Below, piece by piece: positions 46,578-53,791 of a stretch of 64,000 bases of DNA (the first letter of the stretch is position 1; the number at the start of each line of letters is the position of its first letter). Under the pieces are notes generated by a model. It was given only the letters and a program-made list of their open reading frames with translations, was not told the origin of the DNA and ran no database searches. The translations under genes were made by a program, and so were the position numbers. The stretch spans positions 1 to 64,000 of the forward strand of contig WBUL01000012.1 in the NCBI GenBank assembly GCA_008933735.1, written 5' to 3'. The stretch comes from Anaerolineae bacterium. GTDB taxonomy: Bacteria; Chloroflexota; Anaerolineae; Aggregatilineales; J027.

Positions 46578-46610
46578 CCATACCATTACGTACTATAATA
46601 CAGGGTATGG
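46578..46610 (+). promoter_or_regulatory. Promoter -10 flanked by an inverted repeat, ahead of the ubiquitin-like cassette
   Basis: TATAAT at 46594-46599 lies between CCATACC (46578-46584) and GGTATGG (46604-46610). The -35 region is poor. A regulator binding the inverted repeat would cover the promoter; GGTATGG is also followed by TCTTTTT. Confidence 0.5.
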
Positions 46611-46629
46611 TCTTTTTAATTGGTGCGCT

Positions 46630-47367
46630 ATGCTTCAATCAAATCCTCGTGGAACATTGGCTCTTTATTTTATCCTGGCAGCGACCTTAACGGCGCTCAT
46701 TGTTGCAGGTGCAGTTGCCCCGCCGGTTGGAGCCGGGCTGCTGGTGGCATTTATGGCATTTATCTGGCTGACCGCCCGTCCACAGCACACTCGCCGCCTG
46801 CCTGAAACACTCCCCCAAGTGAAAAGCCGGATGGTACGCCCGCGTCCCACCAGTCAGGCGCAGGAGGCCACTGCGCTGGCACGTCCGAGCGTTTTCACGA
46901 ATGACTTCATGCTGCAAGACATCGGCCTGATTGTCGATGAACGCAGCAGAAGTGGGCTGTCGCTGAGGCGGGCAAGATTAACATCGCTGGATGATGAAAG
47001 CATCCGGCCCTACGTGGTGCTGCATCACACCAGCTATCCCCGTCAGGTTTTGCTCCGCTTTGAAATTGGGGATGCCTCCGGGCACACACAATTTGTTTAT
47101 GAGATGGAACATATGCTGCGCCCCGGTGAAAATCTGATTGTTCCGGATTACCGTCTGCGACTGCGCGGCAACGAAAAACTCTCCCGCATCGGCACCTGGG
47201 ATTTAACCGTGGGCGTGGATGGACATACGATAGGTATCCATAACTTTACGATGTCGCCCTCCATCAGCGAACGGCTGCGCGTCATGGATGATGGTGAAGC
47301 TGCGCTGCCCTACGATGAAGAAGATCTGCCGCTTTCTCTGGAAGAACTGCTGCGTCAGAGCCGTTAA
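46630..47367 (+). CDS. Membrane-anchored protein, paralogue 1 of 3 in the ubiquitin-like cassette
   Basis: 245 residues. Two N-terminal membrane helices (~10-56) and a basic linker, then a domain of ~130 residues that begins FMLQDIGLIVDERSRSG and is rich in beta strands (WDLTVGVDGHTIGIHNF near the end). The C-terminal tail is DLPLSLEELLRQSR. The domain and tail are shared with the next two genes, most clearly in the opening strand and the SLxELL ending. No family recognised. It has no clear Shine-Dalgarno; it ends 9 bases before the next gene. Confidence 0.65.
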   Translation: MLQSNPRGTLALYFILAATLTALIVAGAVAPPVGAGLLVAFMAFIWLTARPQHTRRLPETLPQVKSRMVRPRPTSQAQEATALARPSVFTNDFMLQDIGLIVDERSRSGLSLRRARLTSLDDESIRPYVVLHHTSYPRQVLLRFEIGDASGHTQFVYEMEHMLRPGENLIVPDYRLRLRGNEKLSRIGTWDLTVGVDGHTIGIHNFTMSPSISERLRVMDDGEAALPYDEEDLPLSLEELLRQSR

Positions 47368-47376
47368 GGAAAAGCC

Positions 47377-48072
47377 ATGATGTTCCCGGTGTTTTTGATG
47401 CTGTTTATCTTCATCGCTGTGGGTGTGGTACTGTACAGTATCAATCAGAGTGATGTATCCAGACGCCGCGAGCCACGCCAAAAATCACGTATACAACGGC
47501 GAGGTGTTTCCAGAGAAACGGCGGAAGCGATTCGACAGCGCGTGACTCAGGCGGCGTTAAGTCGGGCGGCGGTTGAGCCGAACAGCCTGCCATATGAACT
47601 TACGGATATTGGCGTGCTGATACAGGACAACAGCAGGCCGCGCCTGGTGCGCGATCTGCCGATTCCCCTCGACACGCCGTATCTGCGCCCCTTTGTGGAA
47701 ATAAATACAACACAGGAAATGCAGCTTCCGGTAATTCTGCAAATTCTTGATGCTCAGCGTCAGGTGATTTATCGGGACGGGGATATATATGCAGTCAACG
47801 GGAAAACAGTGATTTTGCCTCAAACACAGCTTTCCCTGAAAGACCGGGATATTAATCCGACACAGCGCTGGTCGATGTGGGTCATTGTGGACGAAGTTCC
47901 ATTGGCGATTCATCCATTTCTGTGGGAAGCCAGCCTTGAGGAGAAAATCATTCTGCGCGAAGTCTCTTCAGATGGCGAAATCACTGACCGTCTGCGCCAG
48001 ATTGTCGAAGAGGCCGATATGAGCGAAGTCAGCCTGAGTGAACTGCTGTCTGACCAGCAAAATTCAGCCTAA
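47377..48072 (+). CDS. Membrane-anchored protein, paralogue 2 of 3
   Basis: 231 residues from ATG 47377, with AAGGAAAAG upstream. One N-terminal membrane helix (~3-22), a basic linker, then YELTDIGVLIQDNSRPR and a beta-rich domain (RYLRP-like LRPFVEI, then MWVIVDEVPLAIHPFLW), ending VSLSELLSDQQNSA. Closest to paralogue 3. Function unknown. The repetition and the position directly ahead of the E2/JAB/E1-like genes suggest that these are targets or membrane platforms of that system (inference). Confidence 0.65.
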   Translation: MMFPVFLMLFIFIAVGVVLYSINQSDVSRRREPRQKSRIQRRGVSRETAEAIRQRVTQAALSRAAVEPNSLPYELTDIGVLIQDNSRPRLVRDLPIPLDTPYLRPFVEINTTQEMQLPVILQILDAQRQVIYRDGDIYAVNGKTVILPQTQLSLKDRDINPTQRWSMWVIVDEVPLAIHPFLWEASLEEKIILREVSSDGEITDRLRQIVEEADMSEVSLSELLSDQQNSA

Positions 48073-48121
48073 GCTTCTTACTAAAACCCATTTCGTCCGA
48101 ACTGCGTATAGTAGAGTGACA

Positions 48122-48829
48122 ATGGAAGTCATCAGTATCATTTTTACTCTTTGTGCACTAAGTATCATCCTCATTGGGACGTTGCTGATGTTTGTGACGT
48201 TCGTGAATCATTTTGGAGGCTGGTTTCTGAAAGGGTTCGGTGAAAATGGGGTCACGCAGTGGTTGGTCAAGCAGGGCGAAAAACGCCGCCGGGAAATCGA
48301 AAATCAGGCTATTGCCCAGCGTGCCATGAAGCGGGCGCGTGCCGAACCGGAGGAATTTATCCTGACGGATGTGGGGTTGCTGGCCTACCGTGACCGCAGC
48401 ACTTCCCGAATCGTGCGAAGTACGCCCGTTGTAACAGATACGCGCTACCTGCGTCCCTTTGCGGAAATCAGCGCCCGTCAACGGACACGCGCACAGGTCA
48501 CAATGGCTTTGCTTGACAGCAATGGGCAGCCCATGTTTGTGGATAAAAACACCTATGTGCTGCACAGAAAGCCGACCCACCTGGTCACCAAAACCTGGCT
48601 GCCGCTGGAAAACCTGGCGCATACGGGGGGAAGCTGGTCGGTTGTCATCGAAGTGAATGATACCCCACTGGCAATTCATCGTTTTGGTTGGGTCGGGCTG
48701 GCAGACAATGAAATCGTGGAGCGTTTGGGCAACGACGGTGAGCTGAGCCCTGAACTGCGAGAGGCGGTAAAAACGGGCAAATTCCGCCGCATGAGTCTGG
48801 ATGAACTGCTGTCAGACCAGGAAGAATAA
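48122..48829 (+). CDS. Membrane-anchored protein, paralogue 3 of 3
   Basis: 235 residues from ATG 48122; the open frame extends 28 codons upstream into paralogue 2 but the membrane helix starts right at MEVISIIFTL, so this ATG is preferred. One helix (~5-28), a Lys/Arg-rich linker, then FILTDVGLLAYRDRSTSR, LRPFAEI, a W-rich strand pair (WSVVIEVNDTPLAIHRFGW) and the tail MSLDELLSDQEE. The same layout as paralogue 2. A small hairpin TCTCCC-GGGAGA (48832-48850) follows its stop. Confidence 0.65.
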   Translation: MEVISIIFTLCALSIILIGTLLMFVTFVNHFGGWFLKGFGENGVTQWLVKQGEKRRREIENQAIAQRAMKRARAEPEEFILTDVGLLAYRDRSTSRIVRSTPVVTDTRYLRPFAEISARQRTRAQVTMALLDSNGQPMFVDKNTYVLHRKPTHLVTKTWLPLENLAHTGGSWSVVIEVNDTPLAIHRFGWVGLADNEIVERLGNDGELSPELREAVKTGKFRRMSLDELLSDQEE

Positions 48830-48906
48830 ATTCTCCCTGAATTTGGGAGAGGGCAGACCGTAAATTTCGTACTATAGTAGAACATATTGATGAAGGAGAC
48901 AGGGCT

Positions 48907-49380
48907 GTGGCACTGGAATGGTGGGGAACACGAAAAAATGTGTCACCCCGTTTACGGTTAGAAGTTGAACTGATGCGAGCGACCTTCGCGGATACGTTCA
49001 AATTAAACGTTCCCCGCAGCGGTCTGCTGTACTGGCTCGGCACGGTGGAGATTAACCTGAAGGGTTTAAAACAACGTCACCACACATTAAAAATTGTCTA
49101 TCCGGGTGATTATCCCAACCGCCCGGCGGAAGCATATGTGGTTGAACCGTATATTTACAGCGAAAAGCATCAATTTGAAGATGGGCAGTTGTGCCTGTTT
49201 AACCCCAAAGACGGCGTGACCTACGGTTGGAATCCGGCAACTTCAACAGCGGTCACGGTCTCAGGTTGGGCGGTGCAGTGGTTGTACGCCTTTTACACCT
49301 GGAAAGCAACCGGCAAATGGCCTGGAGTCGAAGAACGCTTGACAGCGCCGCCAAATGGGAATTTACGGAGCAGACGGTAA
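48907..49380 (+). CDS. E2 (UBC)-like ubiquitin-conjugating-type protein
   Basis: 157 residues from GTG 48907, with AAGGAG eight bases before it. The fold order is that of prokaryotic E2 proteins: N-terminal helix (SPRLRLEVELMRATF), a beta meander ending LKIVYPGDYPNRPAEAYVVEP (the NYP/P-containing strand of UBC proteins), then H88 and the active-site-type segment EDGQLCLFNP with the single cysteine C96, then GWNP and a C-terminal helix. Cysteine 96 is the only cysteine, so it is the obvious candidate for the thioester. It would carry an activated modifier from the E1-like protein, but no modifier is evident nearby. Confidence 0.85.
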   Translation: MALEWWGTRKNVSPRLRLEVELMRATFADTFKLNVPRSGLLYWLGTVEINLKGLKQRHHTLKIVYPGDYPNRPAEAYVVEPYIYSEKHQFEDGQLCLFNPKDGVTYGWNPATSTAVTVSGWAVQWLYAFYTWKATGKWPGVEERLTAPPNGNLRSRR

Positions 49381-50400
49381 GTGACCGACGACATTCTGGA
49401 GGATGACGACCTCCTATTTGCTGAGGCGGAAATGCCGGAGATTTTTGTATCGCGGGCTGTCCTGGAACGCATGAAGCGTGGGGCACTCCTCTATCCGCAC
49501 GAAGAAACCGGGGAAGCCCTGGTGGGTGTGCGGATGGAAAACGGCAAACGGGGTGTCCCATTCATCTACCTGCTGGAAACCATCCCGCCCATGCAGAATG
49601 TGGTGCGGCAGTGGGCACATTTCAGCCAGGGAGACGACTGGCAGGGCGCGATTTTTAACTGGTTGAGCGAAAACTGGGAAGTCTACCGCGAACTGCGGCG
49701 GCGCTCCTATGGCAAAACCAACGCGGCAAAATGGGATCTGCCTCTGGAACATGTTGGGGATTGGCACAAGCAGCCAGGAATGGTTGAACCATCCGGCGCA
49801 GATTATCGAACCGCCAAGCAGTTTTTAAAGGACAATGACCTGAGTTTCATTGTGACACCAATTGTGACATTCGCGCATGAGGCAAATTACGCCCCTATCG
49901 AGGCCAATACCCTCATTTTCACGGATATTTCGCCCGCCGTGCGCGTGGATTTCTGGGGATTGGGGCGGCGTGACAGGAATTTCATACCGCTAAAACCTGT
50001 GCCATCGCATTTACCGCTGCTTCCGGCAGTGGTGTGGTGGCTGCACGACAGCACCCGGATGGATTTGGAGGTTGCGGCGCTGGAAAAAGAGGGGCTGAAC
50101 GTGATGGATATTGTTCAGTACAATGTGGATGGGATGCCGCCGCTGGAAACCTGCTTTGTGATCTATCGTCCGGGTTCAAAAAAGGCGATTCTTGCCATCA
50201 CCCCGCACAACTATCCCAAGCAAAAGCCAGCATGGCGGCTGGCTTCGCTTCAAATACCAAAGGAAGGCGAAGGACTGTTTGAAATTCTATACAAAAAGTC
50301 GGAAGCTGTACCTTCCAGCGCCCTTGCGGGTTGGTCGGGTGACAGCCACGCCCTGCTGGACGGCATACGTCTGATTGAAAAATATCTGGAGAATCAATGA
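49381..50400 (+). CDS. JAB/MPN-like protein with an apparent C-terminal UBC/RWD-like domain
   Basis: 339 residues from GTG 49381, starting directly after the E2 stop. Residues ~20-200 follow the JAB/Mov34 order: E42-TGEALVG, then GDW-H129-K-Q131-P with S138-x-x-D141. The JAMM motif normally reads H-x-H, but here the second position is Gln, so zinc binding may be weakened or changed. Residues ~215-339 look like a second E2/RWD fold: RMDLEVAALEKEGLNVM, a strand with LETCFVIYRPG, LAITPHNYPKQKPAW and a closing helix. The C-terminal reading is from pattern alone. May remove or process modifier. Confidence 0.75.
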   Translation: MTDDILEDDDLLFAEAEMPEIFVSRAVLERMKRGALLYPHEETGEALVGVRMENGKRGVPFIYLLETIPPMQNVVRQWAHFSQGDDWQGAIFNWLSENWEVYRELRRRSYGKTNAAKWDLPLEHVGDWHKQPGMVEPSGADYRTAKQFLKDNDLSFIVTPIVTFAHEANYAPIEANTLIFTDISPAVRVDFWGLGRRDRNFIPLKPVPSHLPLLPAVVWWLHDSTRMDLEVAALEKEGLNVMDIVQYNVDGMPPLETCFVIYRPGSKKAILAITPHNYPKQKPAWRLASLQIPKEGEGLFEILYKKSEAVPSSALAGWSGDSHALLDGIRLIEKYLENQ

Positions 50401-51320
50401 GCAGTAACAAATGGGATCGCGTAGAACGTCTGCTGGGTGTGGAAACACTCAATTTTCTGAAAACCCGCAAAGTCGCCGTCATTGGTCTGGGATCAGGCGG
50501 CGGTTTCGTGGCGATGGGTCTGGCAATGAGCGGCGTCTCAAATTTTGTGCTGATTGACGAGGATGTTATTGAAGCCCATAACGTTGTGCGCCACGTCGCA
50601 AGCTATCATGATATTGGCAGACCCAAAGTTGAGGTCGTTTCAGAACTTATCCAGAAGCAAAATCTTGATGCGACGGTGAAAGCCGTCCGAGGCCGGATCG
50701 AGCAGCATCAGGACGCCATTGACGATGTGGATCTGGTCGTCTGTGCGGTTGATGGCGAAGGTGCGAAATTTCTGATCAACGACCTCTGCCTGAAGAAAAA
50801 TCTCAAGGCGATTTATGCAGGTGTGTACGAACGCGGCGAAGGCGGCGATGTGACCGTGATTAAACCCTATGACGGGCCGTGTTATGCCTGTTGGGCCTCG
50901 ACACTGCGCGAAGGGTATATCCACCCTTCACCGGACGGCAGCAATGAGCTTGATTATGGCCTTATAAACGATCAGGGCACCTTGGATGCCGAACCGGGAT
51001 TGTGGCTGCATGTCGTTCGTGTTGCGGCGACTCAGGCAGATATGGCCTTAAACACCCTGATCGAAGGGATGCCTGCTCATCGTGCCCTGCCGGGTAATAC
51101 GGTGATTTTAGCCAACGGTGAAATTGAAGTTTTCCAGGGTCACCGCACTTTACCCTACAGCGCCGAATGGGTGACGATTGAGCGTAACCCTGCCTGTCTG
51201 GTGTGTGGGAGCAAACATATGGAAGCGGCTGTCGAAACGCTGTCTCTTGACGCCCTGGGCAGCGATATGATTACATTGGAAGACGAGGACGAGGTAGAAG
51301 AAAATGACAGACGAAATTAG
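50397..51320 (+). CDS. E1-like (ThiF/MoeB-family) adenylyltransferase
   Basis: 307 residues; ATG overlaps the JAB stop by 4 bases. VAVIGLGSGGG (residues 27-36) is the ATP-binding glycine loop; LIDEDVIEAHNVVRH has the D-x-D and N..R residues that bind ATP, and RPKVEV the conserved lysine. Two CxxC pairs (C162/C165 and C267/C270) form the expected zinc site. No cysteine lies between residues 166 and 266, where a transfer cysteine would be expected, so thioester transfer may use C116 or C131, or not occur. Cytoplasmic. Its natural partners are the E2 and JAB proteins encoded upstream. Confidence 0.88.
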   Translation: MSSNKWDRVERLLGVETLNFLKTRKVAVIGLGSGGGFVAMGLAMSGVSNFVLIDEDVIEAHNVVRHVASYHDIGRPKVEVVSELIQKQNLDATVKAVRGRIEQHQDAIDDVDLVVCAVDGEGAKFLINDLCLKKNLKAIYAGVYERGEGGDVTVIKPYDGPCYACWASTLREGYIHPSPDGSNELDYGLINDQGTLDAEPGLWLHVVRVAATQADMALNTLIEGMPAHRALPGNTVILANGEIEVFQGHRTLPYSAEWVTIERNPACLVCGSKHMEAAVETLSLDALGSDMITLEDEDEVEENDRRN

Positions 51321-51633
51321 AACCCCGGAAAATATTCCTACGCCCCCCGCAGTCCCACCAGAGATGCCAGAAGAGGATGTGCAGGTGGTGAGCAGCACCG
51401 TCGCCGAAGCGATGGAAGATGACACGGAAACTGCCGATAACGAAGACCTCAAACCCCGACTGGAGCGTCTGGGCGGCGAACCTGCACCAGATATTACACC
51501 AGAAGAATTCGCGCGGCTTCAGCAGTCCGGTCAGATTCATATTGATCCGCGAGGACGGGTGCGGTCGGGCCGCCCCACCAATGAAGATGCTGGCGTATCC
51601 TTGCGGAAGCGTCGTGCGTGGTATGGAAAATAA
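51304..51633 (+). CDS. Small acidic, probably disordered protein of the ubiquitin-like cassette
   Basis: 109 residues starting 17 bases inside the end of the E1-like gene. N-terminal half is Pro/Glu/Asp-rich (ENIPTPPAVPPEMPEED), then PRLERLGGEPAPDITPEEF and a basic C terminus (SGRPTNEDAGVSLRKRRAWYGK). It shows no beta-grasp pattern and no terminal Gly-Gly, so it is not an evident ubiquitin-like modifier, though its location makes it a candidate substrate or adaptor. Overlaps the NUDIX start by 11 bases. Confidence 0.6.
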   Translation: MTDEIRTPENIPTPPAVPPEMPEEDVQVVSSTVAEAMEDDTETADNEDLKPRLERLGGEPAPDITPEEFARLQQSGQIHIDPRGRVRSGRPTNEDAGVSLRKRRAWYGK

Positions 51634-52258
51634 GCTCTCGATAGATACCGTGCGCTGTGCGCTGCGGTTAGCACCGCCTGACTTTGACCCACACCAGGCA
51701 CAGCGCAAAATGGCGCCGTTACCCCGTCCGGTCAAACGCCCTGATTCGCGGGAAGGCCATCCGCGCCTGGCGGCGACGCTGCTGCTGCTGTATCCGGTGA
51801 ATGAACGCCTGTACTTCGTCCTGACACGCCGCCCGGATACATTTACCAACCATGCGGGGCAAATCTCGCTGCCAGGGGGACGGCGCGAAGACCATGAATC
51901 CTTTGAACAAACCGCCCTGCGCGAGACCTGTGAGGAAATCGGAATATGCAGCAGTGAAATCGAACTGCTTGGCGCTCTCACTGAGCTATATATTCCCCCC
52001 AGTGATTTCCAAGTGAATCCGTTTGTGGGCTACATCCCCTATCGCCCAGAATGGAAATACAGTGAAATTGAGGTCGCGGAGATTATCGAATGTCCTCTTG
52101 ACCTCTTACTTGATGACAGCCTGAAGCAGCGTGGTCTTGCCGAGATTCGCGGCGCAACCTTTGAAATTTGCTGGTACCAGATCGAGGAACATCGCGTGTG
52201 GGGAGCAACGGCCATTATGCTTTCTGAACTGGAATGGCGGCTGCGTGCCTGTCTTTAA
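51623..52258 (+). CDS. NUDIX hydrolase, CoA pyrophosphatase-like
   Basis: 211 residues from ATG 51623 (an upstream extension of this frame lies within the acidic protein and the E1-like gene and is not used). The NUDIX box is exact: GRREDHESFEQTALRETCEEIG gives G-x5-E-x7-REUxEExGU. The preceding RPDTFTNHAGQISLPGG is typical of the CoA-diphosphatase (NudL) subgroup. Whether it belongs to the ubiquitin-like system or only shares the transcript is unclear. Its stop overlaps the stop of the convergent small membrane gene. Confidence 0.88.
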   Translation: MENKLSIDTVRCALRLAPPDFDPHQAQRKMAPLPRPVKRPDSREGHPRLAATLLLLYPVNERLYFVLTRRPDTFTNHAGQISLPGGRREDHESFEQTALRETCEEIGICSSEIELLGALTELYIPPSDFQVNPFVGYIPYRPEWKYSEIEVAEIIECPLDLLLDDSLKQRGLAEIRGATFEICWYQIEEHRVWGATAIMLSELEWRLRACL

Positions 52259-52500
52259 GTCTCGCCTCTCGCCCGCCGGACCGCATCTGACGCGCAAAAG
52301 TGAGCAAACATCACATGAAGCGGCACAAAGCATAACAGACCAACACCTGTTGAAAGTCCAAGAAAACCGGCGATGACAGTCCAGATGAGCCCGGCAATAA
52401 AATAGGCCAGGGCTTTCATGGGCACACCCGCGAACAGATGCCCAACACCGAATATCCCAAACAGGGAAAACAGCAGGCTCACGGTATACAAAAGACACAT
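52255..52500 (-). CDS. Small membrane protein of the sigma operon
   Basis: 81 residues from ATG 52500 (two bases after the upstream stop). Two membrane helices with glycines (LLFSLFGIFGVGHLFAG and AYFIAGLIWTVIAGFLG) and a charged C terminus. Resembles small TM2-type proteins, not a recognised enzyme. Overlaps the NUDIX stop by 4 bases on the other strand. Confidence 0.6.
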   Translation of the reverse strand: MCLLYTVSLLFSLFGIFGVGHLFAGVPMKALAYFIAGLIWTVIAGFLGLSTGVGLLCFVPLHVMFAHFCASDAVRRARGET

Positions 52501-52502
52501 GA

Positions 52503-53066
52503 TTATTCGTTCTCCGGAGCTTTGAAACGCGCTGCCCGGCGCATCCACCATATCCAGACGAATAGAGCAGGCAGCGCCAGAAGCGTGATAATAACGGCAG
52601 CAGGTGGTGCCTCGTTCACCAGCCGACCGATTTCATCAATGATCGAACCTAAGAATGTGCCGATTTCCCCTAGCGCCAGCGTGACGGTCTCGTAGACTTC
52701 TGACCAGTTCAGCACCAGCAGGAGCAGCATTAGCAGAGCGCCAACGACCATCAGTACGGCAAATCCGGCGCTAACGCTCAGCCCTAATGCCAGCCCCAGC
52801 CCTGCCTGCGGCTTGAGGATGTAAGGGGTGCGTTCCTTGAGCGCAGCCATCACCCTGAATGCGAAATCAGGGCGGGGGATGACCATTGGCGTGTGAGCTA
52901 ACAACTGATCCACCAACCGCATCCGCACAGGCAGCGCTTCCTCATCTGGTGATGCCTGCAAACGTGCCAGACGTTCAGCATTTTCGTCTGGCGCGGCGGC
53001 AGGTTGTGCTTCCGGCTGCCAGTTAGGATCGTCATCCTGAGTCTGTGGTCTGAATTCGCTGTTCAT
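52503..53066 (-). CDS. Putative membrane-bound anti-sigma factor
   Basis: 187 residues, sharing one base with the sigma gene upstream. Disordered acidic N-terminal ~70 residues, a short helix (PDFAFRVMAALKERTP) that could bind the sigma factor, then two or three membrane helices (~88-125, ~150-175). There is no zinc-binding HxxxCxxC motif, so if it is an anti-sigma factor it is of a non-ZAS type. The assignment rests on gene order. Confidence 0.6.
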   Translation of the reverse strand: MNSEFRPQTQDDDPNWQPEAQPAAAPDENAERLARLQASPDEEALPVRMRLVDQLLAHTPMVIPRPDFAFRVMAALKERTPYILKPQAGLGLALGLSVSAGFAVLMVVGALLMLLLLVLNWSEVYETVTLALGEIGTFLGSIIDEIGRLVNEAPPAAVIITLLALPALFVWIWWMRRAARFKAPENE

Positions 53067-53662
53067 TATTCCTGTCCTACTACTGCCGCAAGCAGTTCGG
53101 GGGCAGCATCTTCAAGTACCCTGGCAAGAGTCTGGCGTGCCCGGAACAAGCGGCTTTTGACAGCGCTTTCGCTGGTTTCCAACATATCCGCTATTTCTGT
53201 ATAAGAGAGATCGTACCAATATCGTAATACGACCACCATCCGGTATTCTGGACTTAAGTCGTCCAGCATCATCTGAACTTTCTGGCTGCGCTCTCTGGCG
53301 ATTGCTGAGGCTTCCGGCCCTAACTCGTCACTGGTCAGTGCTGGATGAGGCGGAAGCGGCTCTTCAAGCGAAAGGTAGGTCAATCGGCGTTTTCTAAGGC
53401 GATCAATGCAGTGATTTGAAGTAATGGAGAGCAGCCAGGTTTTAAAAGAACGGCCAGCATCATAGCGTTCCAGATTGGAATACGCCTTTAAGAAAGCCTC
53501 CTGCGCCGCGTCTTCTGCCTCGTTTGGCTCCCCAAGCATCCGATACGCCAAGTTGTATACCGGGCGCTCGTACATCTGAACCAATTCCCCGAAAGCATCC
53601 AGGTCGCCAGCCAGCGCTCTTTGTATCCAGATTAGATCGTTGTTTTCAACTTCAATGGACAC
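53066..53662 (-). CDS. ECF-type RNA polymerase sigma factor
   Basis: 198 residues. Region 2 with FGELVQMYERPVYNLAYRML and EAEDAAQEAFLKAYSNL, region 4 with LSPEYRMVVVLRYWYDLSY, then the helix-turn-helix EIADMLETSESAVKSRLFRAR. The spacer between them is ~50 residues. Probably responds to an envelope signal through the membrane protein encoded directly after it. Confidence 0.94.
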   Translation of the reverse strand: MSIEVENNDLIWIQRALAGDLDAFGELVQMYERPVYNLAYRMLGEPNEAEDAAQEAFLKAYSNLERYDAGRSFKTWLLSITSNHCIDRLRKRRLTYLSLEEPLPPHPALTSDELGPEASAIARERSQKVQMMLDDLSPEYRMVVVLRYWYDLSYTEIADMLETSESAVKSRLFRARQTLARVLEDAAPELLAAVVGQE

Positions 53663-53738
53663 GAATTATTTTTCCAAGCGTGCTAACCTAATACTACTAT
53701 ACGCGCTTTGCAGGGAAATGTTGCATGAAAGAAATCAC

Positions 53739-53771
53739 AAAAAAAGCGGCGGATTTTTACCGATCCGCCGC
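53739..53771 (-). terminator. Rho-independent terminator of the PA14-SH3 gene
   Basis: On the minus strand GCGGCGGAT / ATCCGCCGC (9-bp stem, 8-base loop, 53746-53771) is followed by TTTTTTTG; it lies 20 bases after the stop at 53792. Confidence 0.9.
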
Positions 53772-53791
53772 CGAGAGCTTGTAGAAGGAAA

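Larger units (their letters stand above)
46308..46629 (+). other. 322-base intergenic region between rlmB and the ubiquitin-like cassette
   Basis: No protein-coding gene fits here. It holds a small hairpin CTACCAC-AGG-GTGGTAG (46326-46342), an RNA candidate described separately (46414-46501), a pyrimidine run after it (CTTTTCTTTTCCCCCC), and near its end a TATAAT (46594-46599) flanked by the inverted repeat CCATACC ... GGTATGG. This is the longest gene-free stretch of the window. Confidence 0.8.
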
